Source: an uncultured Agromyces sp. (GTDB taxonomy: Bacteria > Actinomycetota > Actinomycetes > Actinomycetales > Microbacteriaceae). From it: a stretch of DNA of 64,000 nt. Below, one piece after another: positions 27,516 to 35,706 of this stretch. Every line of letters starts with the position of its first letter. Positions within the stretch are counted from its first letter, which is position 1. Made by a program: the position numbers and the translations under genes. The notes below the pieces were generated by a model, which was given only the letters and a program-made list of their open reading frames with translations, was not told the DNA's origin and made no database searches. The stretch is taken from positions 270,864 to 334,863 of the forward strand of contig CAJXGN010000003.1 in the NCBI GenBank assembly GCA_913053875.1. Reading direction: 5' to 3'.

Positions 27516-28421
27516 ATGGACAACCGAACCGAGGTGCGCGAGTTCCTCACTGCGCGTCGTTCCCGACTGACGCCGGAGGACGTCGGCCTGCCCCGCTTCG
27601 GCGGCCGTCGGCACGTGAAGGGACTGCGACGCGAGGAGGTCGCGATGCTCGCGGGCGTCTCGACCGAGTACTACGCGCGGCTCGAGCGCGGCGATCTCGG
27701 CGGCGTCTCCGAGCAGGTGCTGGACGCGCTCGCCGACGTGCTGCAGCTCGACGAGACGGAGCGCGACCACCTGGCCCACCTCGCGCGCACGGCGTCGGCC
27801 TCGGGTCGCTCCCGTCGCCCGAAGCCGGCCCCGCACGCGGTGCGACCGGGCGTTCGCGCAGCGCTCCAGGCGATCACCGGCGCCCCGGCGTTCGTGCGCA
27901 ACGGCGCGCTCGACATCCTCGCCGTCAACGATCTCGGCCGCGCGTACTATGCGCCCCTCTTCGAGGCCGTGGGCGATGCCGTCCCGAACCTCGCCACGTT
28001 CAACGTGTTCGACCCGGCCGCGCGCACGTTCTACCCGGACTGGACGCGTGCGGTCGACGGCACCGTGGCGGTGCTCCGCTACGAGGCCGCCCGCAGCCCG
28101 TACGACAAGCGCATCACCGAGGTGATCGGCGAGCTGTCCACCCGCAGCGAGGTCTTCCGCGACCGCTGGGCGAACGCGGTCGTGCACCGCCACGACGCAG
28201 GCCTGAAGGTCGCCGTGCACCCCGCCGTCGGCGAGTTGACGTTGCACATGGTCGGCACCGAGCTCCTCACGGAGCCGGGCCTGTCGCTCATGATCTACTC
28301 CGCCGAACAGGGAACGGCCGGCGAGGAGAAGCTCCGCCTCCTGGCGAGCTGGGCCGCGACCGAGCAATCGGCGCACGACTCCGAGCTGACCGAGGCGGCC
28401 CGCGAAAGGAAGACCGAATGA
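27516..28421 (+). CDS. XRE-family regulator with MmyB-like ligand domain
   Basis: A 301-residue regulator. The N-terminal helix-turn-helix spans ~1-75 (VREFLTARRSRLTPEDVGLP, KGLRREEVAMLAGVSTEYYARLERGD). The C-terminal domain resembles MmyB (PAFVRNGALDILAVNDLGRAYYAPLF, VAVLRYEAARSPYDKRITEVIGELSTRSEVFRDRWA), which binds a small hydrophobic ligand. ATG 27516 is used; it is divergent from the CMD-family gene with a 141-base spacer and overlaps the cupin gene by four bases, so it likely controls both. Confidence 0.88.
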   Translation: MDNRTEVREFLTARRSRLTPEDVGLPRFGGRRHVKGLRREEVAMLAGVSTEYYARLERGDLGGVSEQVLDALADVLQLDETERDHLAHLARTASASGRSRRPKPAPHAVRPGVRAALQAITGAPAFVRNGALDILAVNDLGRAYYAPLFEAVGDAVPNLATFNVFDPAARTFYPDWTRAVDGTVAVLRYEAARSPYDKRITEVIGELSTRSEVFRDRWANAVVHRHDAGLKVAVHPAVGELTLHMVGTELLTEPGLSLMIYSAEQGTAGEEKLRLLASWAATEQSAHDSELTEAARERKTE

Positions 28422-28819
28422 ACATCGAACCGTCGCTCCCCACCTCGAAGAACCCGCCCGAGCAGTTCGCGGGCGACGTGTGGTTCGACATGATCGCCTT
28501 TCCGCACGACGGCGACCAGCGCGCCGCCGCTGCGATCGTTCGCTTCGCGCCGGGCGGCCGCAGCGCGTGGCATTCGCACGCGCGCGGCCAGTACTGCCAC
28601 GTCACGTCGGGCGTGGCGCGCTTCGGCACCCGCGACGGCAGCATGATCGAGGTCCACGCCGGGCAGACCGTCTACACGCCGCCCGGCGAGGAGCACTGGC
28701 ACGCCGCCGCGCCAGGGGTGTTCATGGAGCACATCGCCGTCTTCGAGGGCGGCGACGATCCGAGCACCACCACGGTCTGGGCCGAACACATCACCGACGC
28801 GCAGTACGAGGGCCGCTGA
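28418..28819 (+). CDS. Small cupin-domain protein
   Basis: A 133-residue single-domain cupin with the metal-binding motifs WHSHARGQYCHVTSG and PPGEEHWHAAAPG, giving His ligands for Mn, Fe or Ni. The enzyme activity cannot be named. The ATG overlaps the regulator's stop (ATGA), making a coupled pair; together with the divergent CMD-family gene it forms a likely three-gene unit. Confidence 0.87.
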   Translation: MNIEPSLPTSKNPPEQFAGDVWFDMIAFPHDGDQRAAAAIVRFAPGGRSAWHSHARGQYCHVTSGVARFGTRDGSMIEVHAGQTVYTPPGEEHWHAAAPGVFMEHIAVFEGGDDPSTTTVWAEHITDAQYEGR

Positions 28820-28896
28820 CACGGGGCGGCGGATGGCGTTCGACTCCGACATCTCGGCCCCGGCCGGCGTCGGTGAGCCCGTGGGATCATCGGGGC

Positions 28897-29439
28897 ATGG
28901 CCCGAGCGAACGGCATCACCGCCGACCTGATCCTGCATCCGGTACGCCTGCGCATCATCCGGGCGCTGCTGGGCGGGCGGCGGATGACGACGGCCGAGCT
29001 CGCGGCCGAGCTGCCCGACGTCGCGACCGCGACGCTGTACCGGCACGTGTCGGCGCTCGCGGACGCCGGGGTGCTCGACGTGGTGGGCGAGCGGGCCGCC
29101 CGCGGGGCGACTGAGCGCACCTACGAGCTGCATGACGGCACCACCCACGTCGGGGGAGTCGACCTCGCGGGCCTCGACGCCGACGCGCATCGCGCCGCGT
29201 TCGCGGCGTTCGTCGCCGGGCTGCTCGCCGACTTCGACGCGTACCTCGCCAGGGACGACGTCGACCTCGAGGCGGATCGCGTCGGGTACCGGCACCGCGC
29301 GTTCTGGATGACCGACGAAGAGGTCGACGAGTTCGTCGACGGCCTCGGCCGTATCGCGGAGCGCTGGTCGGCCAACGGCCCCGGCCCGGGGCGCCGCCGC
29401 CGCGTGCTCTCCACGGTGCTGATCCCAGACGAGGAATGA
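28897..29439 (+). CDS. ArsR-like winged-helix regulator
   Basis: A 180-residue regulator with an N-terminal HTH (ILHPVRLRIIRALLGGRRMTTAELAAELPDVATATLYRHVSALADAGVLDVV) and a C-terminal helical domain typical of the YdfF/HTH_20 group (AFWMTDEEVDEFVDGLGRIAERW). ATG 28897 is used. It is followed 65 bases later by a hydrolase whose promoter holds a palindrome, and the pair is probably a regulator-target unit. Confidence 0.83.
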   Translation: MARANGITADLILHPVRLRIIRALLGGRRMTTAELAAELPDVATATLYRHVSALADAGVLDVVGERAARGATERTYELHDGTTHVGGVDLAGLDADAHRAAFAAFVAGLLADFDAYLARDDVDLEADRVGYRHRAFWMTDEEVDEFVDGLGRIAERWSANGPGPGRRRRVLSTVLIPDEE

Positions 29440-29456
29440 CCGGGTCGGACGCCCGC

Positions 29457-29484
29457 TTGCAATGTTCTCATGATTGAGAATAAT
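29457..29484 (+). promoter_or_regulatory. Promoter with TTCTCA-TGAT-TGAGAA operator
   Basis: TTGCAA (29457-29462), a 16-base spacer and AATAAT (29479-29484, 5/6 match to TATAAT) form a good promoter in an AT-rich patch. The spacer carries a perfect inverted repeat, TTCTCA (29465-29470) and TGAGAA (29475-29480), well placed for repression by the preceding regulator. Confidence 0.65.
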
Positions 29485-29504
29485 TGAATGCGGAAGGGAT
29501 ACGC

Positions 29505-30440
29505 ATGACGGCACCGCACGTTCGCACGACCGACCTCGAGTCGGAGCGCCGCTTCGAGGCATCCGATGGCACCTCGCTCGTCGGCGCGCTCGCGCGCCCC
29601 GAGGGCGAGGCGGTCGCGGCAGCGCTGCTGGTGCCCGGGTCGGGGCACGTCGATCGCGACAGCGACCACAAGCGGATGCGACTGGGCGTGACGCGCGACC
29701 TCGCGGCAGCGCTCGCCGGCGCCGGCGTCGCCTCGCTGCGCTACGACAAGCGGGGCGTCGGTGCGTCCGGCGGCGACTACCTGTCGGCCGGGTTGAGCGA
29801 CAACGTGGCGGATGCCGCAGCGGCGCTCGCCGCGCTCCGCCGCGAGGTTCCGGGGCGGCCGGTCGTCGTCATCGGCCACAGCGAGGGCGGCATCATCGCG
29901 GCGCGGGTGGCCGCGGAGGAGTCGGATCTCGCGGGCGTCGTGCTGCTCGCCACGCCGGGGGTGCCCGGCGAGGAGATGCTCGCCTGGCAGGCCCGGCAGG
30001 TCGCCGGCGCGCTGCCGCCGTTCGCGCGCTTCATGGTGCGCCTGCTGCGCGTCGACGTGGTCGCCCAGCAGCGGCGCACGCTCGACAAGCTGCGCGCGAG
30101 CACCGGCGACGTGATCCGCATCCAGGGCCAGCGCATCAACGCGAAGTGGCACCGCGAACTCATGGCGTCCGACCCGTCGCGCGACCTGACCCGGGTCACG
30201 GCCCCAGTGCTCGCGATCACCGGCGGCAAGGACCTGCAGGTCGACCCCGACGACCTCGAGCGCATCGCCGCCGCGGCCGGGGGCCCGGTCGAGACCTGGC
30301 GGCCCGCCGACCTCACCCACGTGCTGCGCGACGACCCCGACGCGCCGTCACTCGGTTCGTACCGGCGGCTCCTCCGCCAGCCGACCGACGCCGCGCTGCT
30401 CGATCGGGTGGCGACCTGGGTGGTCGCCGCCGCGCGCTGA
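29505..30440 (+). CDS. Alpha/beta hydrolase
   Basis: A 311-residue serine hydrolase-fold protein. Oxyanion region LLVPGSGHVDRD, LRYDKRGVGASGGDY, nucleophile elbow GHSEGG, the acid in AITGGKDLQVDPDD and a His in ADLTHVLRDD complete a plausible triad. It matches the osmotically induced/BAAT-like 'alpha/beta hydrolase' group with unknown substrate. ATG 29505 follows the GGAAGGGA ribosome site; an in-frame TTG lies at 29484 inside the promoter and is rejected. Confidence 0.85.
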   Translation: MTAPHVRTTDLESERRFEASDGTSLVGALARPEGEAVAAALLVPGSGHVDRDSDHKRMRLGVTRDLAAALAGAGVASLRYDKRGVGASGGDYLSAGLSDNVADAAAALAALRREVPGRPVVVIGHSEGGIIAARVAAEESDLAGVVLLATPGVPGEEMLAWQARQVAGALPPFARFMVRLLRVDVVAQQRRTLDKLRASTGDVIRIQGQRINAKWHRELMASDPSRDLTRVTAPVLAITGGKDLQVDPDDLERIAAAAGGPVETWRPADLTHVLRDDPDAPSLGSYRRLLRQPTDAALLDRVATWVVAAAR

Positions 30441-30478
30441 GCACCGAGCCTGCTGGGCCGCCGTGCGAGACTGACGCG

Positions 30479-31222
30479 GTGACCGACATCGAGCTGGCGC
30501 GCATCGACGGCGGCACCGTGCGGCTGCACGACGCCCGGCGCAAGGTGCGCTGGAGCGTCGAACTCGAGCCGTTCGAGATCGGGGTGTTCCCGGTCACGCA
30601 GGAGCAGCAGGCCGAGCTGCTCGGGGAGACCGCGCATCACCCGCGGCGGCCGGCGACGGATGTCAGCTGGCTGCGCGCGATCCGCTTCTGCAACGCGGCA
30701 TCCGAGTGGGAGGGCTTCGACCCCGCGTACGCGTTCGACGGCGAGGAGGTCACCTGGCACGTCGACGCCGACGGGTACCGGCTGCCGACCGAGGCCGAGT
30801 GGGAGTTCGCCTGCCGCGCGGGCTCGAACCAGCCGCAGTACGGTCCGCTCGCCGAGGTCGCGTGGACGAGTGCCGACGGCGTGACCGCGCCGCAGGACAT
30901 CGGCGGCAAGCTGCCCAACCTGAACGGCCTGTTCGACACGCTCGGCAACGTGTGGGAGTGGTGTTGGGACCTGCTCGACCCCGCCCGCTACGCCGACTAC
31001 CGGGTGTTCCGCGGCGGCGGGTTCGCCGACGACGCCTGGAGCGTGCGCGCCTCGACCCGGCGCGGGGGAGCCCCGCGCATGCACCACGAGGACGTCGGGT
31101 TCCGCGTCGCCCGCGGCGGGTTCGACGGCACGGATGCCGCGCAGGGATGGTCCGCGCAGGCCGACCTCGAGCGTGCCGACGTCGACGGGCCGCTCCCGTC
31201 GGGGTGGACGCCGCGGCGCTGA
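30479..31222 (+). CDS. Formylglycine-generating-enzyme-like (SUMF1-fold) protein
   Basis: A 247-residue FGE-sulfatase-domain protein: FEIGVFPVTQEQQAELL, RPATDVSWLRAIRFCNAAS, YRLPTEAEWEFACRAG, NLNGLFDTLGNVWEWCWD and YRVFRGGGFADDAWSVRASTR are all diagnostic. The C-terminal cysteine pair that makes true formylglycine-generating enzymes oxidise sulfatases is missing (GGGFADDAWS instead of a Cys-bearing loop), and no sulfatase is nearby. It is therefore more like non-enzymatic or EgtB/PvdO-type relatives. GTG 30479 starts 38 bases after the hydrolase stop. Confidence 0.83.
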   Translation: MTDIELARIDGGTVRLHDARRKVRWSVELEPFEIGVFPVTQEQQAELLGETAHHPRRPATDVSWLRAIRFCNAASEWEGFDPAYAFDGEEVTWHVDADGYRLPTEAEWEFACRAGSNQPQYGPLAEVAWTSADGVTAPQDIGGKLPNLNGLFDTLGNVWEWCWDLLDPARYADYRVFRGGGFADDAWSVRASTRRGGAPRMHHEDVGFRVARGGFDGTDAAQGWSAQADLERADVDGPLPSGWTPRR

Positions 31223-31265
31223 GCGCGAGCGGGCGACACCCTGACTGAGTGCCGTCTCTGCGCTT

Positions 31266-31310
31266 GAGGGCCTGATGTTTCGCCCTCAGGCCAAGGATTG
31301 GCCCTCAGGC
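31266..31310. terminator. Terminator hairpins between convergent genes
   Basis: GGCCTGA (31269-31275) pairs with TCAGGCC (31286-31292) over a 10-base loop; the segment GCCCTCAGGC is repeated at 31282-31291 and 31301-31310, allowing alternative pairing. Located between the SUMF1-like and LuxR genes. Confidence 0.55.
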
Positions 31311-31325
31311 GGTGAGCGTTCTCTC

Positions 31326-33692
31326 TCAGTCCAACGGCACGAGGCCCCGGCGGGCGGCCGCCGTCGCGGCCTCGGCGCGGTTGCGCACGCCGAGCTTGCG
31401 GTAGATCGCGCCCGTGTGGTGCATGACCGTCTTGGGGGTGATGCGCAGGTCGGTCGCGATCTCCTTGTTGCGGAGGCCCCGCACGAGGAGGGCGAGCACC
31501 TGCGCCTCGCGGGCGGTGAGCCCGTCGGCGGACCGGTTCGGCGCGGCGGCACCGGCCGAGGGAGACGAGTCGTCGATCTCGTCGAGGTAGGTGGCGAGGG
31601 CCAGCAGCGTGCCGTCGCGGCCGAGCGTCGCGCCCTCCGCGGTGGCCGCGTCGAAGCCGGTGCGCCCAAGCTGCATCCGTATCGTCTCAAGGGAGCGCCG
31701 GTACAGGGCCGCGTGCCCGGGAGCCATGATCGCGAGCAGCGGCTCGGCGTGCGCGGCGACCGCGCCGTGCAGTCGCGCGCCGGTGCGCAGGTCACCGCGG
31801 AGCTTGGCGACCTCGACCGCGAGCATCACCGAGATGGGCAGGCCGTACAGCAGGTCGAGGCGGCGGAAGCGCTGCTGCCGGGCGCGGATCCACTCGGCGG
31901 CGGCCGACGTGTCGCCGCGTTGCACGGCGGTGACGGCGAGGGTGGCGAGCACGCCCAGCTCGCGCTGCGCGTCGTCGAGGTCGCGGCTCAGTGCGAGCGC
32001 CGACTCGAGCGTCACGAGCTGCTCGGGGTGCGGCACCGCGGCGGGCGGAAGGGAGTGCAGCACGAGGGCGGCGTGCACGATCGTGCGTCGGTCGTCGGTG
32101 CGGAGCGCGCGGTCGAGCCCGGACCTCGCGTACTCGGCGGCCTGGTCGAACTGCCGGAGATTGCTGTGCATCGACGCAAGCGAGACCTCGAACCGCCCGG
32201 CCCAGCGCGTGTGCCCGAGTTCGAGGGCGAGTCGGTGCCCCTCGGTGACCGCGGCGACCGCGGCGGCGGCGTCGCCCACCGAGGCGTAGGCGATGTACTG
32301 CGAGCGGAGCGCCTGCAGGAGCGGCAGTTGCTCGTCGCGGGTCTCGCGGGTCTCACGCGCGAGCCCGACCGCCTCCGCGACCCGGGCGGCGATGAGCTGC
32401 GCACGGTCGGCCGACGCAGGCCCCCAGCTCTCGAGCTGCACGAGCCAGAGCAGGGCGTCGCGCCGGGTGCTCGGGTCGCCGACCCCGCTCGCGCAGAGTT
32501 CGCCCATCAGGCGTTCGAGCGGCTGGATCTCGCCGCGGCGATGCGCGTCCCAGCCGAGATCGGCGGCCAGGCGCAGCGCGGTGCCGGGGTCGTGGTCGCC
32601 CAGCCAGGTCAGCGCGGCCACGCACTCGGCGAAGTCGTCGCCGAGCGTCTCGCGCGCGGTATCCTCGTCGGCATCCTCGACCGCGACCGCCGCCCGCCGG
32701 GCGAGCTCCGCGTAGTGCGCCGCATGTCGATCGCGCGCGTCCGTGGCGAGGCCGGACGCCTCGAGTCGGTCGGCCGCGAAGCCGTGCACCAACCGGCTCA
32801 GCCGGAAGGTCCCGTCGGCGCGCGTCGGGTCGAGTTCGACGAGGCGCAGGTCGAGCAGCTCGCCGAGCGCGTCGTAGCGTTGCGGGACCACCCCGTCGCT
32901 CACCGCCTCCATGGCCTCCAGGGTGAACGGGCCGCGGAACACGGCGAGCAGCTCGAGCAGGTGCTGCGCCTGCTCCGACGACATGCGCTGGCTCGCGAGC
33001 ACGAGGTCGCCGACACCCGCGATGTCGGGCCCGGCGCCGAGCGGCGCGGTCAGCACACCGAGCGCGCGGCGCGGGTCGGAGACCACGGCCTCGAGCACGG
33101 GGAGCGACAGGAACGACAGGCGGCACGCGGCGAGCTCGATGGCGAGCGGGTTGCGGTCGACCGAGTCGCAGATGCGGTCGATCAGCTCGACGGTCTCGGT
33201 GGCGTCGTCGAGGCCGGCCCCGACGGACGCCGCGGACCGGCGGAACAGCTCGCTCGCGGCATCCGCCCCCAACGGCCCGAGCAGCAGGCCCGCGCAGCCG
33301 TCGGCCCGGAGTTCCGGCACCGACTCGACGAGCACGGTGAGCGCGCCGTCGTGCGCGGCGAGTTCCACGAGCTGCGGGGCCACGGGTGCGAGCCGGTCGC
33401 CGCGGTGGAGCACGAGCAGCGATCGACCACCGTGCGCGGCGGGCAGTGCCACCGGCATCTGCGCCAGCACGTCGCGCACCGCCGCGAGCGCATCGCCCGG
33501 GTCGTCGCCGTGCAGTTCGAGTTGGCGCATGTCGCTGAAGTCGCGACTCGCGCGCTCGAGCACGCTGCGCATGAGCGCCGTCTTGCCCACCCCGCGCGGG
33601 CCGGTCACGTTCAGCACGTGCGCGCCGCCCGGCCGGAGGCCGTCATGGAGGCGCGTGCGCTCCTCGTCACGCCCGATCAGCGGCGCGTTCAC
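31326..33692 (-). CDS. LuxR-family STAND ATPase regulator
   Basis: A 788-residue signal-transduction ATPase. The N-terminal AAA/STAND module has Walker A GPRGVGKTA (residues ~30-38) and LLVLHRGDRLAP as the Walker B region. Middle helical repeats resemble TPRs (AEYARSGLDRALRTDDRRT and similar). The C-terminus is a LuxR/GerE helix-turn-helix (LTAREAQVLALLVRGLRNKEIATDLRITPKTVMHHTGAIYRKLGVRNRAEA). Such proteins activate genes on ligand and ATP binding, as MalT does. Targets are not evident; it stands alone. Confidence 0.92.
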   Translation of the reverse strand: MNAPLIGRDEERTRLHDGLRPGGAHVLNVTGPRGVGKTALMRSVLERASRDFSDMRQLELHGDDPGDALAAVRDVLAQMPVALPAAHGGRSLLVLHRGDRLAPVAPQLVELAAHDGALTVLVESVPELRADGCAGLLLGPLGADAASELFRRSAASVGAGLDDATETVELIDRICDSVDRNPLAIELAACRLSFLSLPVLEAVVSDPRRALGVLTAPLGAGPDIAGVGDLVLASQRMSSEQAQHLLELLAVFRGPFTLEAMEAVSDGVVPQRYDALGELLDLRLVELDPTRADGTFRLSRLVHGFAADRLEASGLATDARDRHAAHYAELARRAAVAVEDADEDTARETLGDDFAECVAALTWLGDHDPGTALRLAADLGWDAHRRGEIQPLERLMGELCASGVGDPSTRRDALLWLVQLESWGPASADRAQLIAARVAEAVGLARETRETRDEQLPLLQALRSQYIAYASVGDAAAAVAAVTEGHRLALELGHTRWAGRFEVSLASMHSNLRQFDQAAEYARSGLDRALRTDDRRTIVHAALVLHSLPPAAVPHPEQLVTLESALALSRDLDDAQRELGVLATLAVTAVQRGDTSAAAEWIRARQQRFRRLDLLYGLPISVMLAVEVAKLRGDLRTGARLHGAVAAHAEPLLAIMAPGHAALYRRSLETIRMQLGRTGFDAATAEGATLGRDGTLLALATYLDEIDDSSPSAGAAAPNRSADGLTAREAQVLALLVRGLRNKEIATDLRITPKTVMHHTGAIYRKLGVRNRAEAATAAARRGLVPLD

Positions 33693-33768
33693 GGGTCACC
33701 CCACGCATTTCGGCAGCTGTGCCATGGGTTGATCATGGCAGCCGCCGTGGCGGAATGGAATGGCCGGT

Positions 33769-34149
33769 TCAGTCCGCACGCATGCCGGGCGACCCGAGCA
33801 CCCGCTCGACGGTCAGTTCGAGCACCACCCGCTCGGGGTTCGGGCGCGGCTGCCGGTAGCGGGCGGCGTAGAGCTCGACGGCGAGGGCGACCGACTCGGG
33901 GTCGGCGAGGATGCGCACCGGGCCCTCGAAGCCGATCCAGCGCCCGCCGTCGACCGACGCGACGGTCGCACGGCCGCTGCGCTCGGCGTTCAGGAACTTC
34001 TGCGAGCCGCGGCTGCCGATCACGCGCACGATGCCGTCGCGGTAGGTGATGCCGACGGGCACCGCGTGGATGCGGCCGTCGCTGCCCAGCGTGGACAGGG
34101 TGGCGAGGTGGCGTTCGGCCAGGAACTCGTGCGCGGCGTCAGTGATCAC
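33769..34149 (-). CDS. F420/PPOX-type split-barrel protein
   Basis: A 126-residue split-barrel flavin-type protein (FLAERHLATLSTLGSDGRIHAVPVGITY, SQKFLNAERSGRATVASVDGGRWIGFEGPVRI), matching the pyridoxamine-5'-phosphate-oxidase-like family whose actinobacterial members often bind F420. It probably carries out hydride transfer on an unknown substrate. The start is the GTG at 34149, inside a 31-bp sequence that recurs at the start of the ketopantoate-reductase-like gene. An acidic small gene ends 17 bases upstream. Confidence 0.82.
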   Translation of the reverse strand: MITDAAHEFLAERHLATLSTLGSDGRIHAVPVGITYRDGIVRVIGSRGSQKFLNAERSGRATVASVDGGRWIGFEGPVRILADPESVALAVELYAARYRQPRPNPERVVLELTVERVLGSPGMRAD

Positions 34150-34172
34150 CGGGCCACGCTACCCCGTCAGGT
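34142..34172. repeat. 31-bp junction repeat, copy 1
   Basis: Identical but for one base to 35391-35421. Each copy contains, on the minus strand, the stop codon of one gene (ACC TGA) and the GTG ATC AC start of the next. Confidence 0.9.
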
Positions 34173-34391
34173 GGCCGGCGGTTCCGGCTCGTCGACACCG
34201 AGCCCGACCGCCCGGTGGTCCGGCTCCGCCTCGTCCGGCTCCGCATCGTCCGGCTCCGCCGAGCGCGGTTCCTCGCCGGGCTCGGTCTCGGTGCTCGGCT
34301 CCTCGAGTTCCTGGTCGGGAACCGCCTCGGTGTCCGGTTCGTCCGGCGTCTCGTCGGGAGCGGTGTCGTCGGCTCCGGTGGTGTCCGTCAT
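34167..34391 (-). CDS. Small acidic hypothetical protein
   Basis: A 74-residue, Asp/Glu/Pro/Thr-rich protein (TTGADDTAPDETPDEPDTE..., EPDDAEPDEAEPDHR) with no domain I recognise and probably disordered. The ATG at 34391 is supported by GGAGG five bases upstream; an earlier in-frame ATG at 34424 lacks one. It sits just before the F420/PPOX-type gene on the same strand. Low complexity makes the coding call moderate. Confidence 0.55.
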   Translation of the reverse strand: MTDTTGADDTAPDETPDEPDTEAVPDQELEEPSTETEPGEEPRSAEPDDAEPDEAEPDHRAVGLGVDEPEPPAT

Positions 34392-34498
34392 CGCGGCCTC
34401 CGTGGTCGTGGTCGGTGCTCCCACCCTGCAACGGCGAGTCGCCGTTCGTCACCGGGTTGACCGACGACGGGTGCGGGAGTACCGGACGGCGAAGGGGA

Positions 34499-35398
34499 TC
34501 ACGACGTCGCGCCGTACCGCTCGACAGCTCCGAGCAGCGCGACGAGCATCGCGTTCAGCGGAGTGGGGATGCCGTGGCGGGCGCCGGCGCGCACGATCGC
34601 GCCGTTGCGGGCGTCGATCTCCATCGGGCGCCCCGCCAGGCGGTCGGCGTGCAGCGAGTTGATGCCGTCGCCGGGGCCCTGACGGTTCGCGGCGACGACC
34701 TCGTCGGCGAGGTCGTCGGGCAGGACGGCACCCTCGGCTCGGCCGACGGCGATCGTCTCGCGGATGATCTCCCGCATGAGGTCGGCGACCACGTCGTCGT
34801 GTGCGATGCGCGGCGGCGCCAGGGTCACCGCGTTCACGGCGCCGACCGAGTTGACGCACAGCTTGCGCCAGAGGGCCGACCGCATGTCGTCGGTGGTGCG
34901 CACGTCGAGCCCCGAGCCCGCGAACACCTCGACGAACGCGACCCCGGCGGGCGTATCCGGCACGGTGAGGATGCCCGCGCCGCGCTGTCGCACGACCCCG
35001 GGCGCGGTGCGCTCGGCCGGGAGGTCGATCATGACCGGCAGGAGTCGGTCGCGGTCGACGAACCGCTCGAAGCGCTCGACGTGCTCCACGCCGTTCTGCA
35101 CGATCGCCACCCGCGTGCGCTCGTCCAGTAACCCGGGCAGCCAGCGAGCAGCACCCTCGGCGTCGTACGCCTTCGTCGTGACCAGCACCCAGTCGACCGG
35201 CGTCGCCTGCGCGGGGTCGGTGATGACGGATACCTCGGCGCGCACGACCGACTCGCCGTCGTGCAGTTCCAGTTCGCGGAACGGCGTGCGCACGGCGACG
35301 GTCACGGCGCTGCCCGCGCCGGAGGCGAGTCGTGCGGCCAGTGCGGTGCCGATGGCACCGGGCCCGATGACGGCGATCGTGGGTGTCTCGGTGATCAC
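34499..35398 (-). CDS. panE: 2-dehydropantoate 2-reductase family protein
   Basis: A 299-residue ketopantoate-reductase-fold enzyme: Rossmann loop IAVIGPGAIGTALAARL, VLVTTKAYD, the conserved AIVQNGVEHVERF, WRKLCVNSVGAVNAVT with the catalytic Lys, and GDGINSLHADRLAGRPMEID with its Glu. It would reduce ketopantoate to pantoate (coenzyme A synthesis), but many paralogs act on other 2-oxo acids, so the symbol is tentative. GTG 35398 is the start. It follows a small hypothetical gene by 17 bases, with the duplicated 31-bp junction between them. Confidence 0.85.
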   Translation of the reverse strand: MITETPTIAVIGPGAIGTALAARLASGAGSAVTVAVRTPFRELELHDGESVVRAEVSVITDPAQATPVDWVLVTTKAYDAEGAARWLPGLLDERTRVAIVQNGVEHVERFERFVDRDRLLPVMIDLPAERTAPGVVRQRGAGILTVPDTPAGVAFVEVFAGSGLDVRTTDDMRSALWRKLCVNSVGAVNAVTLAPPRIAHDDVVADLMREIIRETIAVGRAEGAVLPDDLADEVVAANRQGPGDGINSLHADRLAGRPMEIDARNGAIVRAGARHGIPTPLNAMLVALLGAVERYGATS

Positions 35399-35421
35399 CG
35401 GGCCACGGTACCCCGTCAGGT
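35391..35421. repeat. 31-bp junction repeat, copy 2
   Basis: Differs from 34142-34172 only at position 18 (G for C). Lies 1,249 bp from the first copy in the same orientation. Confidence 0.9.
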
Positions 35422-35697
35422 CGCGCGTAGGCCCGAGATGCGGATGACCCCTGCGCGCAGCCCGTCGTCGGTGAGCTCCGACGTGCGCGTCAGCTCCGCA
35501 TCCGACAGGTCGTAGGCGCCCGAGAGGCGATGTCGGATGGCCGCCTCCTCGCCGTCGGGTCCGATCTCCTTGGCGTGCACCACGACGATGTCGTGCACCG
35601 TGCCGTCGCCGGCCGTGACGGTGACCGCCCAGCCGGAGTTCTGTCCGAAGTCGTTCAGGTGCGGACGGGCCACACCGTGCAGCGTGTCTTCCCCCAT
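35416..35697 (-). CDS. Small hypothetical protein
   Basis: A 93-residue protein I do not recognise. It shows a strand-rich N-terminal half (SGWAVTVTAGDGTVHDIVVVHAKEIG) and a helical end (EEAAIRHRLSGAYDLSDAELTRTSE), with an even composition that looks genuinely coded. ATG 35697 lies 9 bases from the stop of the YdeI-like gene on the same strand. It ends inside the 31-bp junction repeat before the reductase-like gene. Confidence 0.65.
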   Translation of the reverse strand: MGEDTLHGVARPHLNDFGQNSGWAVTVTAGDGTVHDIVVVHAKEIGPDGEEAAIRHRLSGAYDLSDAELTRTSELTDDGLRAGVIRISGLRAT

Positions 35698-35706
35698 GGG
35701 GTCACT

